Origin: Dehalococcoidia bacterium
GTDB taxonomy: Bacteria > Chloroflexota > Dehalococcoidia > GIF9 > AB-539-J10
Length of the DNA: 47,317 bases
Direction: 5' to 3'
Assembly (NCBI GenBank): GCA_016933195.1
Contig: JAFGBN010000034.1
Span: 1-47,317 of the forward strand
In this document: one piece after another, positions 1 to 8,022 of the stretch
Layout: each line of letters begins with the position of its first letter
Numbering within the stretch: position 1 is the first letter of the stretch
The notes under the pieces: model-generated
What the model was told of the DNA's origin: nothing
Seen by the model: only the letters and a program-made list of their open reading frames with translations
Database searches by the model: none
Translations under genes and position numbers: made by a program

Positions 1-347
1 CGTTCAAACCACTTGAATAGCTTTGCCACAGGCTCGAACGCAGCATATTCCATCTCAATAGCTTCTTCTTCTGGTCCCTCTAGTGCGCTAACGTCACGCC
101 CGTATTTTATTCCCAGAGCCAGGGCTGCTCCAGTCAATGCCCCGCATGCAGACCCCATTGAAGCTATACCACCAGAGAGTCCAATTGCTGCTTTAGATAA
201 GCGGTCATCTCTTAGCTCGCACACTTCCTGAATTGCCAGTAATGTACATTGAGCACAGCCATGATATTTGCGTACGAGTTCGTAAGCTCTTTTTTGAACT
301 CTGTCCAGTTTCTCTGCTTCGCTACTTACGGTACGGTTCTTAGACAT
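1..347 (-). CDS. C_GCAxxG_C_C family redox protein (partial, 3' end outside window)
   Basis: Minus-strand frame open from the ATG at 345-347 to the window edge, about 115 residues, with a strong AGGAGGTT ribosome-binding site just upstream (351-358). The protein has the family's signature cysteines: 'GCAQC' near residue 36 and 'SACGALTGAAL' near residue 75. This matches the small C_GCAxxG_C_C family, which is thought to be redox-active or metal-binding but has no settled biochemical role. A second family member lies at 10789-11334. The C-terminus is cut by the window edge. Family assignment is by motif only. Confidence 0.7.
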   Translation of the reverse strand, partial: MSKNRTVSSEAEKLDRVQKRAYELVRKYHGCAQCTLLAIQEVCELRDDRLSKAAIGLSGGIASMGSACGALTGAALALGIKYGRDVSALEGPEEEAIEMEYAAFEPVAKLFKWFE

Positions 348-420
348 ATAAACCTCCTCTATTAAACTTCTTTTAAACCTCTATTTCACGCTGGTTGTTC
401 CAACAAGCTCGAAAAAGCCG

Positions 421-702
421 TCATCCTGCTGCTATAGTTATGCTAGCGGTGAAAGAATACATCGTAACATCAGAGTTGTCTATAAGCTTCTGAGCCGACT
501 GGTCAACCTGCTTGTTATCAGCGGCATCAGCCTCTACGGATAATGGTTTGCGGCCCGATGCCTTGACCTCATCGCAATCTTGCTACCAGTATTCTTATTG
601 GTACCAACAATCATCGGGCCTCTCCTCAGCCAGGCAGAGAGCAATGCCTTGCCCATTCCTTCCCCCTCCTCCAGTGATAATAGCACCTTGACCCATAATT
701 CT
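421..702 (-). pseudogene. Short-chain dehydrogenase (SDR) remnant
   Basis: Pieces of an SDR can be read on the minus strand in two frames. The N-terminal glycine-rich segment 'GAIITGGGGRNGQGIAL' (about 600-700) is followed, after a frame change near 590, by 'DEVKASGRKPLSVEADAAD' (about 500-560). That piece matches the 'alpha-C/beta-D' stretch of the intact SDRs at 4883, 14477 and 21031. It ends with TGA at 421-423, before the NNAG motif and catalytic Tyr/Lys. It is clearly a decayed fragment. Its 5' end abuts the integrase remnant, so the two were probably joined by a deletion. Confidence 0.6.
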
Positions 703-852
703 GGTAAAATAGTAAAGCGTGCAGGGTTGGTCGCCAGGTTCCACGATTTGAGGTATAGTTACGATTCTCTGATGTTGGCGGCTGGCGTTCATCCCGAGAT
801 GCTTAGTAAGGCTCTGGGGCACAGCAAGGTAGTTTTCGCATCTGGGCTTTAA
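703..852 (+). pseudogene. Tyrosine recombinase (integrase) C-terminal remnant
   Basis: The plus strand encodes a fragment ending '...RFHDLRYSYDSLMLAAG' and 'KALGHSKVV'. This resembles the catalytic HxLRH and LGH boxes of phage-type tyrosine recombinases. The second box-II histidine position is Tyr here, and the fragment stops at TAA (850-852) before the catalytic tyrosine. No upstream recombinase sequence was found; the sequence upstream is SDR remnant on the opposite strand. It lies about 90 bp from a tRNA-Arg gene, a classic integrase target. This suggests an old, now degraded, integration event. Confidence 0.6.
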
Positions 853-941
853 GAGGTGCAGCGAAGCAGCTCGCTTCTGTGCTGCCAGTCGGGGTGCCTG
901 GGCGTCATGGGGAGGAATGAGAGGGAGCTTCAGCTAAGAGT

Positions 942-1015
942 GCGCCTATAGCTCAGCGGACAAGAGCACCGGTCTTCGGAACCGGGGGTCGTGGGTTCAA
1001 ATCCCTCTAGGCGCG
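942..1015 (+). tRNA. tRNA-Arg (anticodon TCG)
   Basis: A cloverleaf can be drawn. The acceptor stem pairs GCGCCTA (942-948) with TAGGCGC (1008-1014). The D stem pairs GCTC with GAGC. The anticodon stem pairs CCGGT with ACCGG around the loop CTTCGGA, giving anticodon TCG at 976-978. The T arm has loop TTCAAAT and one T-T mismatch (992/1006). The discriminator is G at 1015 and CCA is not encoded. Confidence 0.9.
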
Positions 1016-1151
1016 CTACAAATCTACAATAAGCTATGAACAGCAGCAAATTGTTGAGGAGGCTGGTTTTGGGCAGAATACTTGACTTAAGCTCATTGAT
1101 TGATTAGGATTGTAACTGTGATAAAGCCCCAGCCTAGAGGGAGATAGTACT

Positions 1152-1673
1152 ATGATAGAGATGGTAATTGACAGTATCCGCGTAAGCTTGATGAATTATC
1201 AAAGGGTGGTGATTTTGAAGGAGAAAGAGGCCAACCGCTATCTGCCCATTTGGATTGGCCCTGCTGAGGCAGATGCTATCGCAGTAAAGCTGCAAAATGT
1301 CGAACTAGCCCGTCCTCTAACCCATGATTTGTTGCAATCTGTAATTACTACCTTGGGAGCTTCGGTCAATTTCATTGTAGTCAACGAGCTTCAAAACGAT
1401 ACCTTCTATGCTAAGCTTTCCCTTAGTGTTGATGGCATGCGAGTTGAGGTTGACTCTCGGCCGAGTGACGCCCTGGCTTTAGCAGTAAGAGCCAAAGCGC
1501 CAATATATACCGAAGAGTCAGTTCTAGACAAAGCCGGCATCACACTTGAAGAGGAAACAGACAAGCCTGTTTCCAAAGGTAAAGTTGACGAGCAAGAGAT
1601 GAAAGGATTGTCAGCATATAAGGATTTCATAAATACACTTGATTTAGAAGATTTTAAGAAACGCAAATCCTAG
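1152..1673 (+). CDS. Bifunctional nuclease family protein (DUF151)
   Basis: A 173-residue protein whose first ~130 residues match the BFN/DUF151 fold. It has the 'LPIWIGPAEADAIA' segment near residue 30, the 'RPLTHDLL' segment near residue 55, and 'VDSRPSDALALAVR' near residue 105. Plant and bacterial members have been reported to have nuclease activity, but the bacterial role is unclear. The last ~40 residues are a charged, Lys/Glu-rich tail. The ATG at 1152 follows a GGGAG site. It stands alone downstream of the tRNA. Confidence 0.85.
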   Translation: MIEMVIDSIRVSLMNYQRVVILKEKEANRYLPIWIGPAEADAIAVKLQNVELARPLTHDLLQSVITTLGASVNFIVVNELQNDTFYAKLSLSVDGMRVEVDSRPSDALALAVRAKAPIYTEESVLDKAGITLEEETDKPVSKGKVDEQEMKGLSAYKDFINTLDLEDFKKRKS

Positions 1674-2192
1674 CAACCTACGAATGGCAGCTTAAGTGAA
1701 GAAATAGCCACTCTGGCTGCGCAGTTGTTTACCGCTTGCTCTTATGTAGCTCTGAGCCATTAATACCAAGGGTATAGTTTGAGCCGTTCAGTAATGGATA
1801 ATTTCTTATTTATCCTTTCCCTGTAAGATGTCTTCAGCTCTCAAAAACGGAGACCTCTTTCAATCGTTATTTCGGAAGGCATAGCATCTCTTATGATTAG
1901 GTAAAATTGTAAGAGGGAGGTGCAAGAAACCGAATATCCTGGCGCTCCTGGAATCTCTGAGAAACTTATTATGATGAAACTGGATGGATTCAGCCCAGAA
2001 GGTTCGCAGCCATGCTCCTCTTCATAGGCTCACTAATGGGAGCTTTAATCGGTTAGACAGCGCCTATGCTCTAAGAGGAAAGGATTGGTGATACATGACA
2101 AGGCTACATCAGGATGGTAAACTTATAATCTATTACCACTAAATTGAAATAGAAGAGACTCATTTAAAAATTCATGCATTGCAGGTGATACG
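1674..2192. other. Intergenic region with no recognisable gene
   Basis: About 520 bp between the bifunctional nuclease and the CBS gene. Neither strand shows a convincing reading frame or family motif. A weak AT-rich inverted repeat (GGATAA/TTATCC near 1796-1815) lies downstream of the nuclease gene and could help end transcription, but it lacks a clean T-run. Confidence 0.5.
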
Positions 2193-2636
2193 ATGCCAGA
2201 AACAAGTTGCTATAATACTCCGACAGAAGAAGTTATGAATCGTGACCCGCCATTGGTTGAGAGAAGCACGCCTATAGAAGAGGTCGCCAGGATAGTATCT
2301 AAAGAAACGCATGCTTGGGTAGTCGAGGGGAAGGATAGCAAAAAGCTTGTGGGCGCTATCACCGAAACAGACCTTCTAGATATCGTTAGCCCGCTACCTA
2401 GCAGAAGTTATGCAATCGGTGTGATAAGCCCCAGGTCTTTACGTCACACCGAATTTGAAAAAGCGGAGGATATCATGACTAAGCCCGTAATAAAATGCAA
2501 TCCAAAGGCGACGATAGAGGAGGCGCTCTCCCTTATGACGAGCCACAGAGTAAGAAGATTAGCAGTAGCAGAAAATGATGAAATCCTTGGAGAACTATCT
2601 CTGAATATCGTGATAAATACCTGCTTTTCTATATAA
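2193..2636 (+). CDS. CBS domain pair protein
   Basis: A 147-residue protein made of two CBS repeats. The first starts at 'EEVMNRDPPLVERSTPIEEV' (about residues 12-31). The second starts at 'EDIMTKPVIKCNPKATIEEA' (about residues 91-110) and continues to 'MTSHRVRRLAV'. Paired CBS domains form a Bateman module that usually binds adenine nucleotides and controls a partner protein or transporter. There is no other domain, so it would act in trans. It lies 140 bp upstream of, and in the same direction as, a cation/proton antiporter. Regulating that antiporter is a reasonable guess from position only. Confidence 0.85.
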   Translation: MPETSCYNTPTEEVMNRDPPLVERSTPIEEVARIVSKETHAWVVEGKDSKKLVGAITETDLLDIVSPLPSRSYAIGVISPRSLRHTEFEKAEDIMTKPVIKCNPKATIEEALSLMTSHRVRRLAVAENDEILGELSLNIVINTCFSI

Positions 2637-2709
2637 AAACAGCCTGTAAAAGATTCTGGTTAAAACAACGAGGCGATGCCTTCTCAGAATGCTTGTCTCG
2701 ATTTTGAAA

Positions 2710-2727
2710 AGGTCTAAATAAAGACCT
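2710..2727 (+). terminator. Possible weak terminator hairpin after the CBS gene
   Basis: A perfect 6-bp stem AGGTCT / AGACCT with a 6-base AT-rich loop is followed by CTCTCATTTT. The stem is short and the T-run imperfect, so termination is uncertain. It separates the CBS gene from the antiporter. Confidence 0.3.
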
Positions 2728-2778
2728 CTCTCATTTTAACTTTATAAGCTCAATATAGAGCAACGGTCTGTAGAAGAG

Positions 2779-3987
2779 ATGAACTTAATATTAGCCATAG
2801 GGATAATAGTAGTCGTCGGTTTTTTCGGCGGGTTAGCCGCAGGGAAAATCAAATTCCCCAGGATCACCGGCTACATAATTATCGGTATCCTGTTGAGCCC
2901 TTCCCTCCTGAACATAATACCAAGAGAAACTGTAGGAAACCTGGACATAATCACCGATATTGCTCTGGGATTTATCGCATATTTAATCGGCGGCAGCCTT
3001 CGCTGGGAATCCATACAAAGACTGGGAAGGAGCATCGCAGCAATACTTCCCTTTCAATCCCTGGGCGCATGGTTTTTGGTCACCATAGTTTTAGCTCTTT
3101 TGGGCCATTTAATCCTCCCAAACCAAGATTTCTGGCAGACTTATTTTCCCATGGCTTTTATCATAGGTGCCATATCGTGCGCCACTGCTCCAGCGGCAAC
3201 GATGGCGATAATCAAGCAATATAAAGCGAAGGGCCCTTTGACCACCACTTTATTGGCGGTGGTTGCGCTCGATGATGCGGTAGCAGTCATAGCCTTTGCT
3301 ATCGCTTCAGGCATATCCCTGCCATTAGTCAGTGGTGCAGGAAACATTTCCTTTCATCAAATGATTGGCATTCCTTTCTTACATATAGCCGAGTCTGCAG
3401 GCATCGGCATTATTTTCGCCTTCGCCTTGATGTATATCAGCAGGCTTGTGAAAGCTCGCGAATTGCTATTAGTCGTGGTCTTCGGGATGATCATGCTATG
3501 TGCTGGCATTAGCAGCTACTTGGGCATTTCATCAATTTTAGCTAACATGATTGTTGGCTTTATCGTAGTAAACAAAGTAAAAAGAAGAGAGATGTTTCTG
3601 GTGGTTGAAGAAATCGAGGATGTGCTCTTTGCGATGTTTTTCGTATTAGCGGGATTGCATTTTGATTTGAGCGTATTGAAAGCCGCAGGTATATTGGCGT
3701 TATTAATTGTTGCGACTAGATGCCTTGGCAAATATTTTGGAGCCAGAGCAGGTGCTAAAGCTTCTCATGCCTCAAACGCGGTGCAAAAATATCTGGGCTT
3801 GGCCCTGTTGCCAAAGGCCGGAGTTACCGTAGGTTTAGTCCTTCTAGCAGAGCGGGCATTCCCCAGCTTTGGAACTATAATGCTGAATGCAGTCCTTGCC
3901 TCAGTCATCATTAACGAACTCACTGCACCGCCTTTAACAAAATACGCTATCTTCAAAGCCGGGGAAGCGAGCATCGAGGCTTCGTAG
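2779..3987 (+). CDS. Cation:proton antiporter, CPA2/KefB-like membrane protein
   Basis: A 402-residue very hydrophobic protein with about 11-12 predicted membrane segments from residue 1 to the end. It resembles the Na+/H+ exchanger domain of the CPA2 family. Supporting features are an early GGLAAGKI(K)FPRITGY segment, typical of the first helices, and an acidic pair in the membrane, 'VVALDDAVAVIAFA' near residue 162. That pair matches the conserved aspartates that carry ions. It lacks the C-terminal TrkA-N/RCK domain of true KefB/KefC. Substrate (Na+ or K+) cannot be told. It converges with khpA/rpsP. Confidence 0.85.
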   Translation: MNLILAIGIIVVVGFFGGLAAGKIKFPRITGYIIIGILLSPSLLNIIPRETVGNLDIITDIALGFIAYLIGGSLRWESIQRLGRSIAAILPFQSLGAWFLVTIVLALLGHLILPNQDFWQTYFPMAFIIGAISCATAPAATMAIIKQYKAKGPLTTTLLAVVALDDAVAVIAFAIASGISLPLVSGAGNISFHQMIGIPFLHIAESAGIGIIFAFALMYISRLVKARELLLVVVFGMIMLCAGISSYLGISSILANMIVGFIVVNKVKRREMFLVVEEIEDVLFAMFFVLAGLHFDLSVLKAAGILALLIVATRCLGKYFGARAGAKASHASNAVQKYLGLALLPKAGVTVGLVLLAERAFPSFGTIMLNAVLASVIINELTAPPLTKYAIFKAGEASIEAS

Positions 3988-4089
3988 AGAGAGCGGGCAA
4001 GGCACTATAAGCACCAAGAACTGAGCTATTTAATTTTATGACTGTTGGGGAAACTAAGCAAAAGCTACAGAAAGGGCCAACAGCTTTAG

Positions 4090-4317
4090 CTACACTATCT
4101 CTAGCCTGACCCTGACCTCATCCTTAGCTGCTTTTACCCGAAGTAGAGTTCGCATTGCTTCAGCTACTCTACCTTGTCTGCCGATAATTCTGCCTTTATC
4201 TTCGGGGGCAACCTCAAGTTTGATCAGCAAACCTGTGTCACTGTCCTCCTCTGTGAGGCTCACTTTATCAGGTTCTGCCACAAGAGATTTAACGATGTAT
4301 TCTATCAAGTCTTTCAT
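4090..4317 (-). CDS. khpA: KH domain RNA-binding protein KhpA
   Basis: A 75-residue single KH-domain protein. The nucleic-acid binding GxxG loop is visible as 'IIGRQGRVAEAMR' around residues 44-56. KhpA works with KhpB (Jag/EloR) as a small RNA chaperone. It is encoded right after rpsP, the usual bacterial order, with a GGGAGG site before its ATG. The rimM-trmD-rplS genes that often follow are absent here; the next gene is the convergent antiporter. Confidence 0.9.
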   Translation of the reverse strand: MKDLIEYIVKSLVAEPDKVSLTEEDSDTGLLIKLEVAPEDKGRIIGRQGRVAEAMRTLLRVKAAKDEVRVRLEIV

Positions 4318-4334
4318 TCTGCCTCCCTAACAAG

Positions 4335-4607
4335 TTAACTTTGGTCCGAGACTCGTTGTCCAGATTTCCCCATAATGCCCAATTGGCGAAGCAGGCTGCG
4401 TACTGTATCCGTAGGTTGGGCACCACAGTTAAGCCATTTTAGTGCTTGCTCCTCGTTAATATCAACAGTGGCAGGGTCAGTTAAAGGGTCATAATGCCCG
4501 ATGATTTCGATGAAGGCGCCGTCGCGAGGTGAACGACTATCGGCTACTACTACCCTGTAGGAAGGTCTATGTTTCCTACCTACTCTCCTCAATCTAATTT
4601 TAACCAT
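4335..4607 (-). CDS. rpsP: 30S ribosomal protein S16
   Basis: A 90-residue protein beginning '[20 protein letters not shown]' and continuing '[20 protein letters not shown]', diagnostic of S16. It is a structural component of the 30S subunit. No good Shine-Dalgarno lies before the ATG, and a promoter-like TTGACA-N17-GATAAT (4619-4647) would start transcription only a few bases upstream, so translation may be leaderless or nearly so. It is followed after 17 bp by khpA. Confidence 0.95.
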   Translation of the reverse strand: MVKIRLRRVGRKHRPSYRVVVADSRSPRDGAFIEIIGHYDPLTDPATVDINEEQALKWLNCGAQPTDTVRSLLRQLGIMGKSGQRVSDQS

Positions 4608-4618
4608 TTAACTCAGTC

Positions 4619-4671
4619 ATTATCCCTTAAACAGCCATATTTGTCAATGGTTCGATTTGAACCTGTCAATG
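4619..4671 (-). promoter_or_regulatory. rpsP promoter with direct-repeat operator-like element
   Basis: On the minus strand TTGACA (4642-4647) and GATAAT (4619-4624) are 17 bp apart, a close match to a sigma-70 promoter. Just upstream, the 8-mer TGTCAATG (plus-strand reading) occurs at 4642-4649 and 4664-4671, 22 bp apart. A 5-bp inverted repeat GGTTC/GAACC lies at 4649-4663 between them. The first repeat overlaps the -35 box, so a regulator could bind here. Confidence 0.5.
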
Positions 4672-4882
4672 TGCTAAAGCTGGCAAAGGTTGCCAGACCT
4701 AAATGAAGTCTTCCGCACTGAAGGACACTCTACTAAGCGCCTCGGGAGGATATCTTAGGGAGAAGGCAATACATCGAACGGATGGCTTATGAGTATTTGT
4801 AGTACATCGGTAGTCTTATGAAGGTTTTCACGCTTATTGCTGAAGAGCCAGAAGGGAATCTTCGGCTGATACTGCAGACCAG

Positions 4883-5647
4883 TTATATGTAGCCGTAGGC
4901 TGACCAACCACCATCCACTGCTAGAGTCGCCCCGGTTATATTCTTGGCTTCATCAGATACCAGGAATACGGTTGTATTCCCAATGTCATCGGGCGTAGCG
5001 AATCTTCCAAGAGGAGTTCGCCTTTGAAGTGCTTCCAAATCGAGTTTGCCTTGCTTTACCAAAGCCTTAATTAAATCAGTCATAACATATCCCGGAGCTA
5101 TGCAATTCACATTGATATCGTATTTAGCCCACTCTACTGCTAAGTCCTGGGTCAGATTTATTACTGCTGCTTTGGATGGGGCATATGCAGTGCGCATGGG
5201 AAAACCACTCATGCCGAACATCGAAGAGATATTGATTATTTTCCCCGTCTTGTGGGGTACCATCCATTTCCCTGCTTGCCGGCAACAGAGATAAGTACCG
5301 CGCAAATTGATATTCATTGTCTTCTGCCACTTCTCCACGGATTGTTCCACAGTAGGCACGACTTCTAGGTTAACGCCGGCATTGTTTACCAAGATATGTA
5401 TGCCGCCAAGCTCGCTGATTACCCTATTTACCATCATCTCAACCTGGTCTACTTCAGCCACATCAGCCTCTATGGCGATAGCTCTTTGCCCGAGCTGCCT
5501 TATCATTTCAGTTGTTCCTTCAGCAGATGAGAGATGTGCAGCATTCACACCTATATCAGCGCCTTCTTTAGCAAGTGCCAAAGCTATTGCTTGGCCAATA
5601 CCTTTTCCTGCTCCGGTAACCAGAGCAACTCTACCATTTAGTTTCAT
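4883..5647 (-). CDS. SDR family oxidoreductase
   Basis: A classical short-chain dehydrogenase of about 254 residues from the chosen ATG at 5647, which follows a GGAGGGGG site. An upstream in-frame ATG at 5668 would overlap the preceding gene. The cofactor motif 'TGAGKGIGQAIA' is near residue 10, 'NNAG' near residue 87, and the catalytic Ser and 'YAPSK' near residues 137-155. It is an NAD(P)-dependent oxidoreductase of unknown substrate. It is the last gene of the minus-strand run and starts 10 bp after the epimerase at 5658. It may oxidise a hydroxy- or sugar-acid intermediate handled by the neighbouring lyases; this is inference. Confidence 0.85.
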   Translation of the reverse strand: MKLNGRVALVTGAGKGIGQAIALALAKEGADIGVNAAHLSSAEGTTEMIRQLGQRAIAIEADVAEVDQVEMMVNRVISELGGIHILVNNAGVNLEVVPTVEQSVEKWQKTMNINLRGTYLCCRQAGKWMVPHKTGKIINISSMFGMSGFPMRTAYAPSKAAVINLTQDLAVEWAKYDINVNCIAPGYVMTDLIKALVKQGKLDLEALQRRTPLGRFATPDDIGNTTVFLVSDEAKNITGATLAVDGGWSAYGYI

Positions 5648-5657
5648 TCCCCCTCCT

Positions 5658-6626
5658 TTATTCATCAATAGCCTTGTTAGTCCGAACCTCTTTTATGAAA
5701 TCCTCCACTGCTTGATCAAGTAAATAGTGGGGAGACCAACCCCAATCCTCTCTAGCTGGAGTATCATCTAACCTCTTTGAAATGACAGCATATTGGGTTT
5801 CTATAATTCTAAGCATTGCCTGGTCTGGTTTAAAGTCTATCTGTGCCTCGGGTATATGATTCTTTACACTATCGACCAAATCTTGTGCTGTAGCTGGAAA
5901 CCCGTACAGGTTATAAACGCGCCTAGTTAGCCTTTCGTCGTCAGCTCTGTTTAAGTCTATCAAGCTTTGTGCTGCATCTTTAAGATATAGAAATCCTGCG
6001 CTGGTGGATTTATCAACATAGATAGTGTAGGGTCGCCCCAACGCAGTTTCTTCGATAAGCAAGGAGGTAAAAGCAGTCCAACCGACACCGAGTACCCGTC
6101 CCGGACCCATTATCACTGGGAATCTAACCCCACGGAAGTTGATACCAAACCTGCTATAGTAGTATTCACCAAGGCGCTCACTACATACTTTTGTCACACC
6201 GTACATGTTGGGAGGTCGTTGGGGGAAGTCATTTGGTATCACTTGAGGAAGATCGAAACCGAATGTGCTCAGGCTGCTCGCATAGATAACACTATCTACA
6301 CCGAGTAGCCGAGCTGCCTCCAATATGTTAAAAGTGCCGGTAATATTTACGGCAAAAGCTGCTGCGGGATTTTGCTCGGTGGTGGGTGGCAATAGAGAGC
6401 CAAGATGATATATACAGCTAATATCGTTATTTTTCACCGCATCAATTACCTGCACCCAGTTGGTCAAGTCACCATGTGTAATGTTTACTCTATCCCTGAT
6501 GTCTTTAGGAAGCCTTGATTCAGAAGCAACATCAAACAACACTACCTCTTTACTCTCACTAAGCAAGAGCTTGGCTAAACTACGCCCAATAAGACCGAAT
6601 CCCCCGGTTATTAAGTTCTTTCCCAT
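5658..6626 (-). CDS. NAD-dependent epimerase/dehydratase (extended SDR), copy 1
   Basis: A 322-residue extended SDR. The N-terminal dinucleotide motif is 'TGGFGLIG' (residues 7-14), the active-site motif is 'YGVTK' near residue 152, and the substrate-binding C-terminal part follows. Families of this kind act on nucleotide sugars or on hydroxy acids and lactones; the substrate is unknown. It is a clear paralog of the gene at 8023-8976, by eye about 60-65 percent identical over the whole length including the C-terminal '...ANKAI/TNKAI' end. An AGGAGG site precedes the ATG. Each epimerase copy follows a UxaA-type gene, so a two-gene unit has been duplicated. Confidence 0.88.
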   Translation of the reverse strand: MGKNLITGGFGLIGRSLAKLLLSESKEVVLFDVASESRLPKDIRDRVNITHGDLTNWVQVIDAVKNNDISCIYHLGSLLPPTTEQNPAAAFAVNITGTFNILEAARLLGVDSVIYASSLSTFGFDLPQVIPNDFPQRPPNMYGVTKVCSERLGEYYYSRFGINFRGVRFPVIMGPGRVLGVGWTAFTSLLIEETALGRPYTIYVDKSTSAGFLYLKDAAQSLIDLNRADDERLTRRVYNLYGFPATAQDLVDSVKNHIPEAQIDFKPDQAMLRIIETQYAVISKRLDDTPAREDWGWSPHYLLDQAVEDFIKEVRTNKAIDE

Positions 6627-6739
6627 TATGGTAGCCTCCTAAAGCTATTCCTTGGTAGCAGCTTTATCCGGTACTCGCAAAATCGGCTTATATGTATCCT
6701 CAGCCAGCATTTTGTATCTCTTTTGCTTTACTTTTTGCG

Positions 6740-7936
6740 CTATAGAACGGGGCCTGTGGTGTACATCTCCATGACCTCTTGATAGCGGGAAAACATCTCC
6801 AGCTTGGTGGGCTTGCCCGAGGCTACGGCCGTAATCTCTTTAAGCAATCGTTCGCCTACCTCAGGGACGGATTCCTGTCCCTGGATAATAGTGCCCGCGT
6901 AGACATCGAAATACTCCATCTCGCAGCTATCTTTAGGGCTACTCAAGACTTTTATCACTGGCAGTATGGGTAGGCCACCACAGCTGGCAGCAGTAGAAGT
7001 ACGGAATCGTGCGGGCAGGCCACCACCAAAGTTGAGGCTCATTAGCTGAGCTCCCGCCGCCGCTAGCCCTAAGAATATTTGCGGAGTGTTAGCTGATCCA
7101 TCCATGAAAAAGAGCCCTTTTCCCTGAAGTTTCTCTCCCCATTCCAGCACGCCCCGGATTGGAGAGGTACCGCTCTTGGCAATGGCACCCAAGGATTTTT
7201 CCTCCAGTGTGGTCAGACCTCCCTGGATGTTCCCTGGCGTGGGCTCCGAACCCCGGATATCCACACCGGAGTCCTTCATCCTTTTCTCCATTCGGTTTGC
7301 TACTTCGTAGATCCGTTGAGCTGTCCTTTCATCGGCAGCCCGTTTGGCCAGAATATGCTCAGCTCCGACTATCTCTGCCGTCTCGGAGAAGACGGCACTG
7401 CCACCTTGTGCTATGATAGCGTCTGCTGCCCAGCCGACGGTAGGGTTACAAGCTAGAGCAGACGCAGGCGTTGAGGCAGTGCATTTTGTACCCAACACCA
7501 GGTGGCTGAGGTCAAAAGGCTGCCTCGTCAAGAGTGAGGCATCTGACAGCATCTCTTTAGCAACCCTGACTCCTTTGTCCAGAGCTGCCTGGTAGCTGCC
7601 CTCCCTCTCTATGGTTATCAGCTCTAATGGCTTATTGGACTTGGCAATGCCTTCGGCGATATCCTGAGCGGGCAGTCCATCACAACCAATACCCACTACT
7701 ACAGCGGCGGCCACATTGGGGTTTGTGCCTAACCCTATAAGGACCCGCAAAGCCATCTCGTTATCGGGTTTCAGGTGGATGCATGGCTGGTTGTGGAGCA
7801 GAGCCACTACACCCATACCAGCCTCGTCTGCGATTCTAATTGCCAGCTCATTGGCACATCTCACTGCCGGGATCACCGCTACGTGGTTACGCGCACCTAC
7901 GGAGCCGTCTGGTCGAAGATAGCCGTAAAAATTCAT
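6740..7936 (-). CDS. UxaA-family lyase large subunit, divergent, without SAF partner
   Basis: A 398-residue homolog of the C-terminal domain of altronate/galactarate dehydratase (UxaA/GarD) and of the large subunit of sulfolactate sulfo-lyase (SuyB). The N-terminal 'YLRPDGSVGARNHVAV' and 'GLTTLEEKSLGAI' near residue 245 mark the family. Unlike its paralogs at 8994 and 15361, the conserved 'KCG(G/A)SDTTSGLAS' stretch is changed to 'KCTASTPASALAC' near residue 150, and 'HHxGC' is replaced by 'LHNQPC' near residue 48. No SAF-domain subunit is adjacent. It may have a different substrate or be non-catalytic. A GGAGGTGAG site precedes the start. Confidence 0.8.
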   Translation of the reverse strand: MNFYGYLRPDGSVGARNHVAVIPAVRCANELAIRIADEAGMGVVALLHNQPCIHLKPDNEMALRVLIGLGTNPNVAAAVVVGIGCDGLPAQDIAEGIAKSNKPLELITIEREGSYQAALDKGVRVAKEMLSDASLLTRQPFDLSHLVLGTKCTASTPASALACNPTVGWAADAIIAQGGSAVFSETAEIVGAEHILAKRAADERTAQRIYEVANRMEKRMKDSGVDIRGSEPTPGNIQGGLTTLEEKSLGAIAKSGTSPIRGVLEWGEKLQGKGLFFMDGSANTPQIFLGLAAAGAQLMSLNFGGGLPARFRTSTAASCGGLPILPVIKVLSSPKDSCEMEYFDVYAGTIIQGQESVPEVGERLLKEITAVASGKPTKLEMFSRYQEVMEMYTTGPVL

Positions 7937-8022
7937 TTGCTCACCTCCTTTACAATTTTCTCACCTTCTCGCCCGGTGCCCTCATGGCATTTGTTTCAGC
8001 TGTTTCTATACGACCTCGCTCC

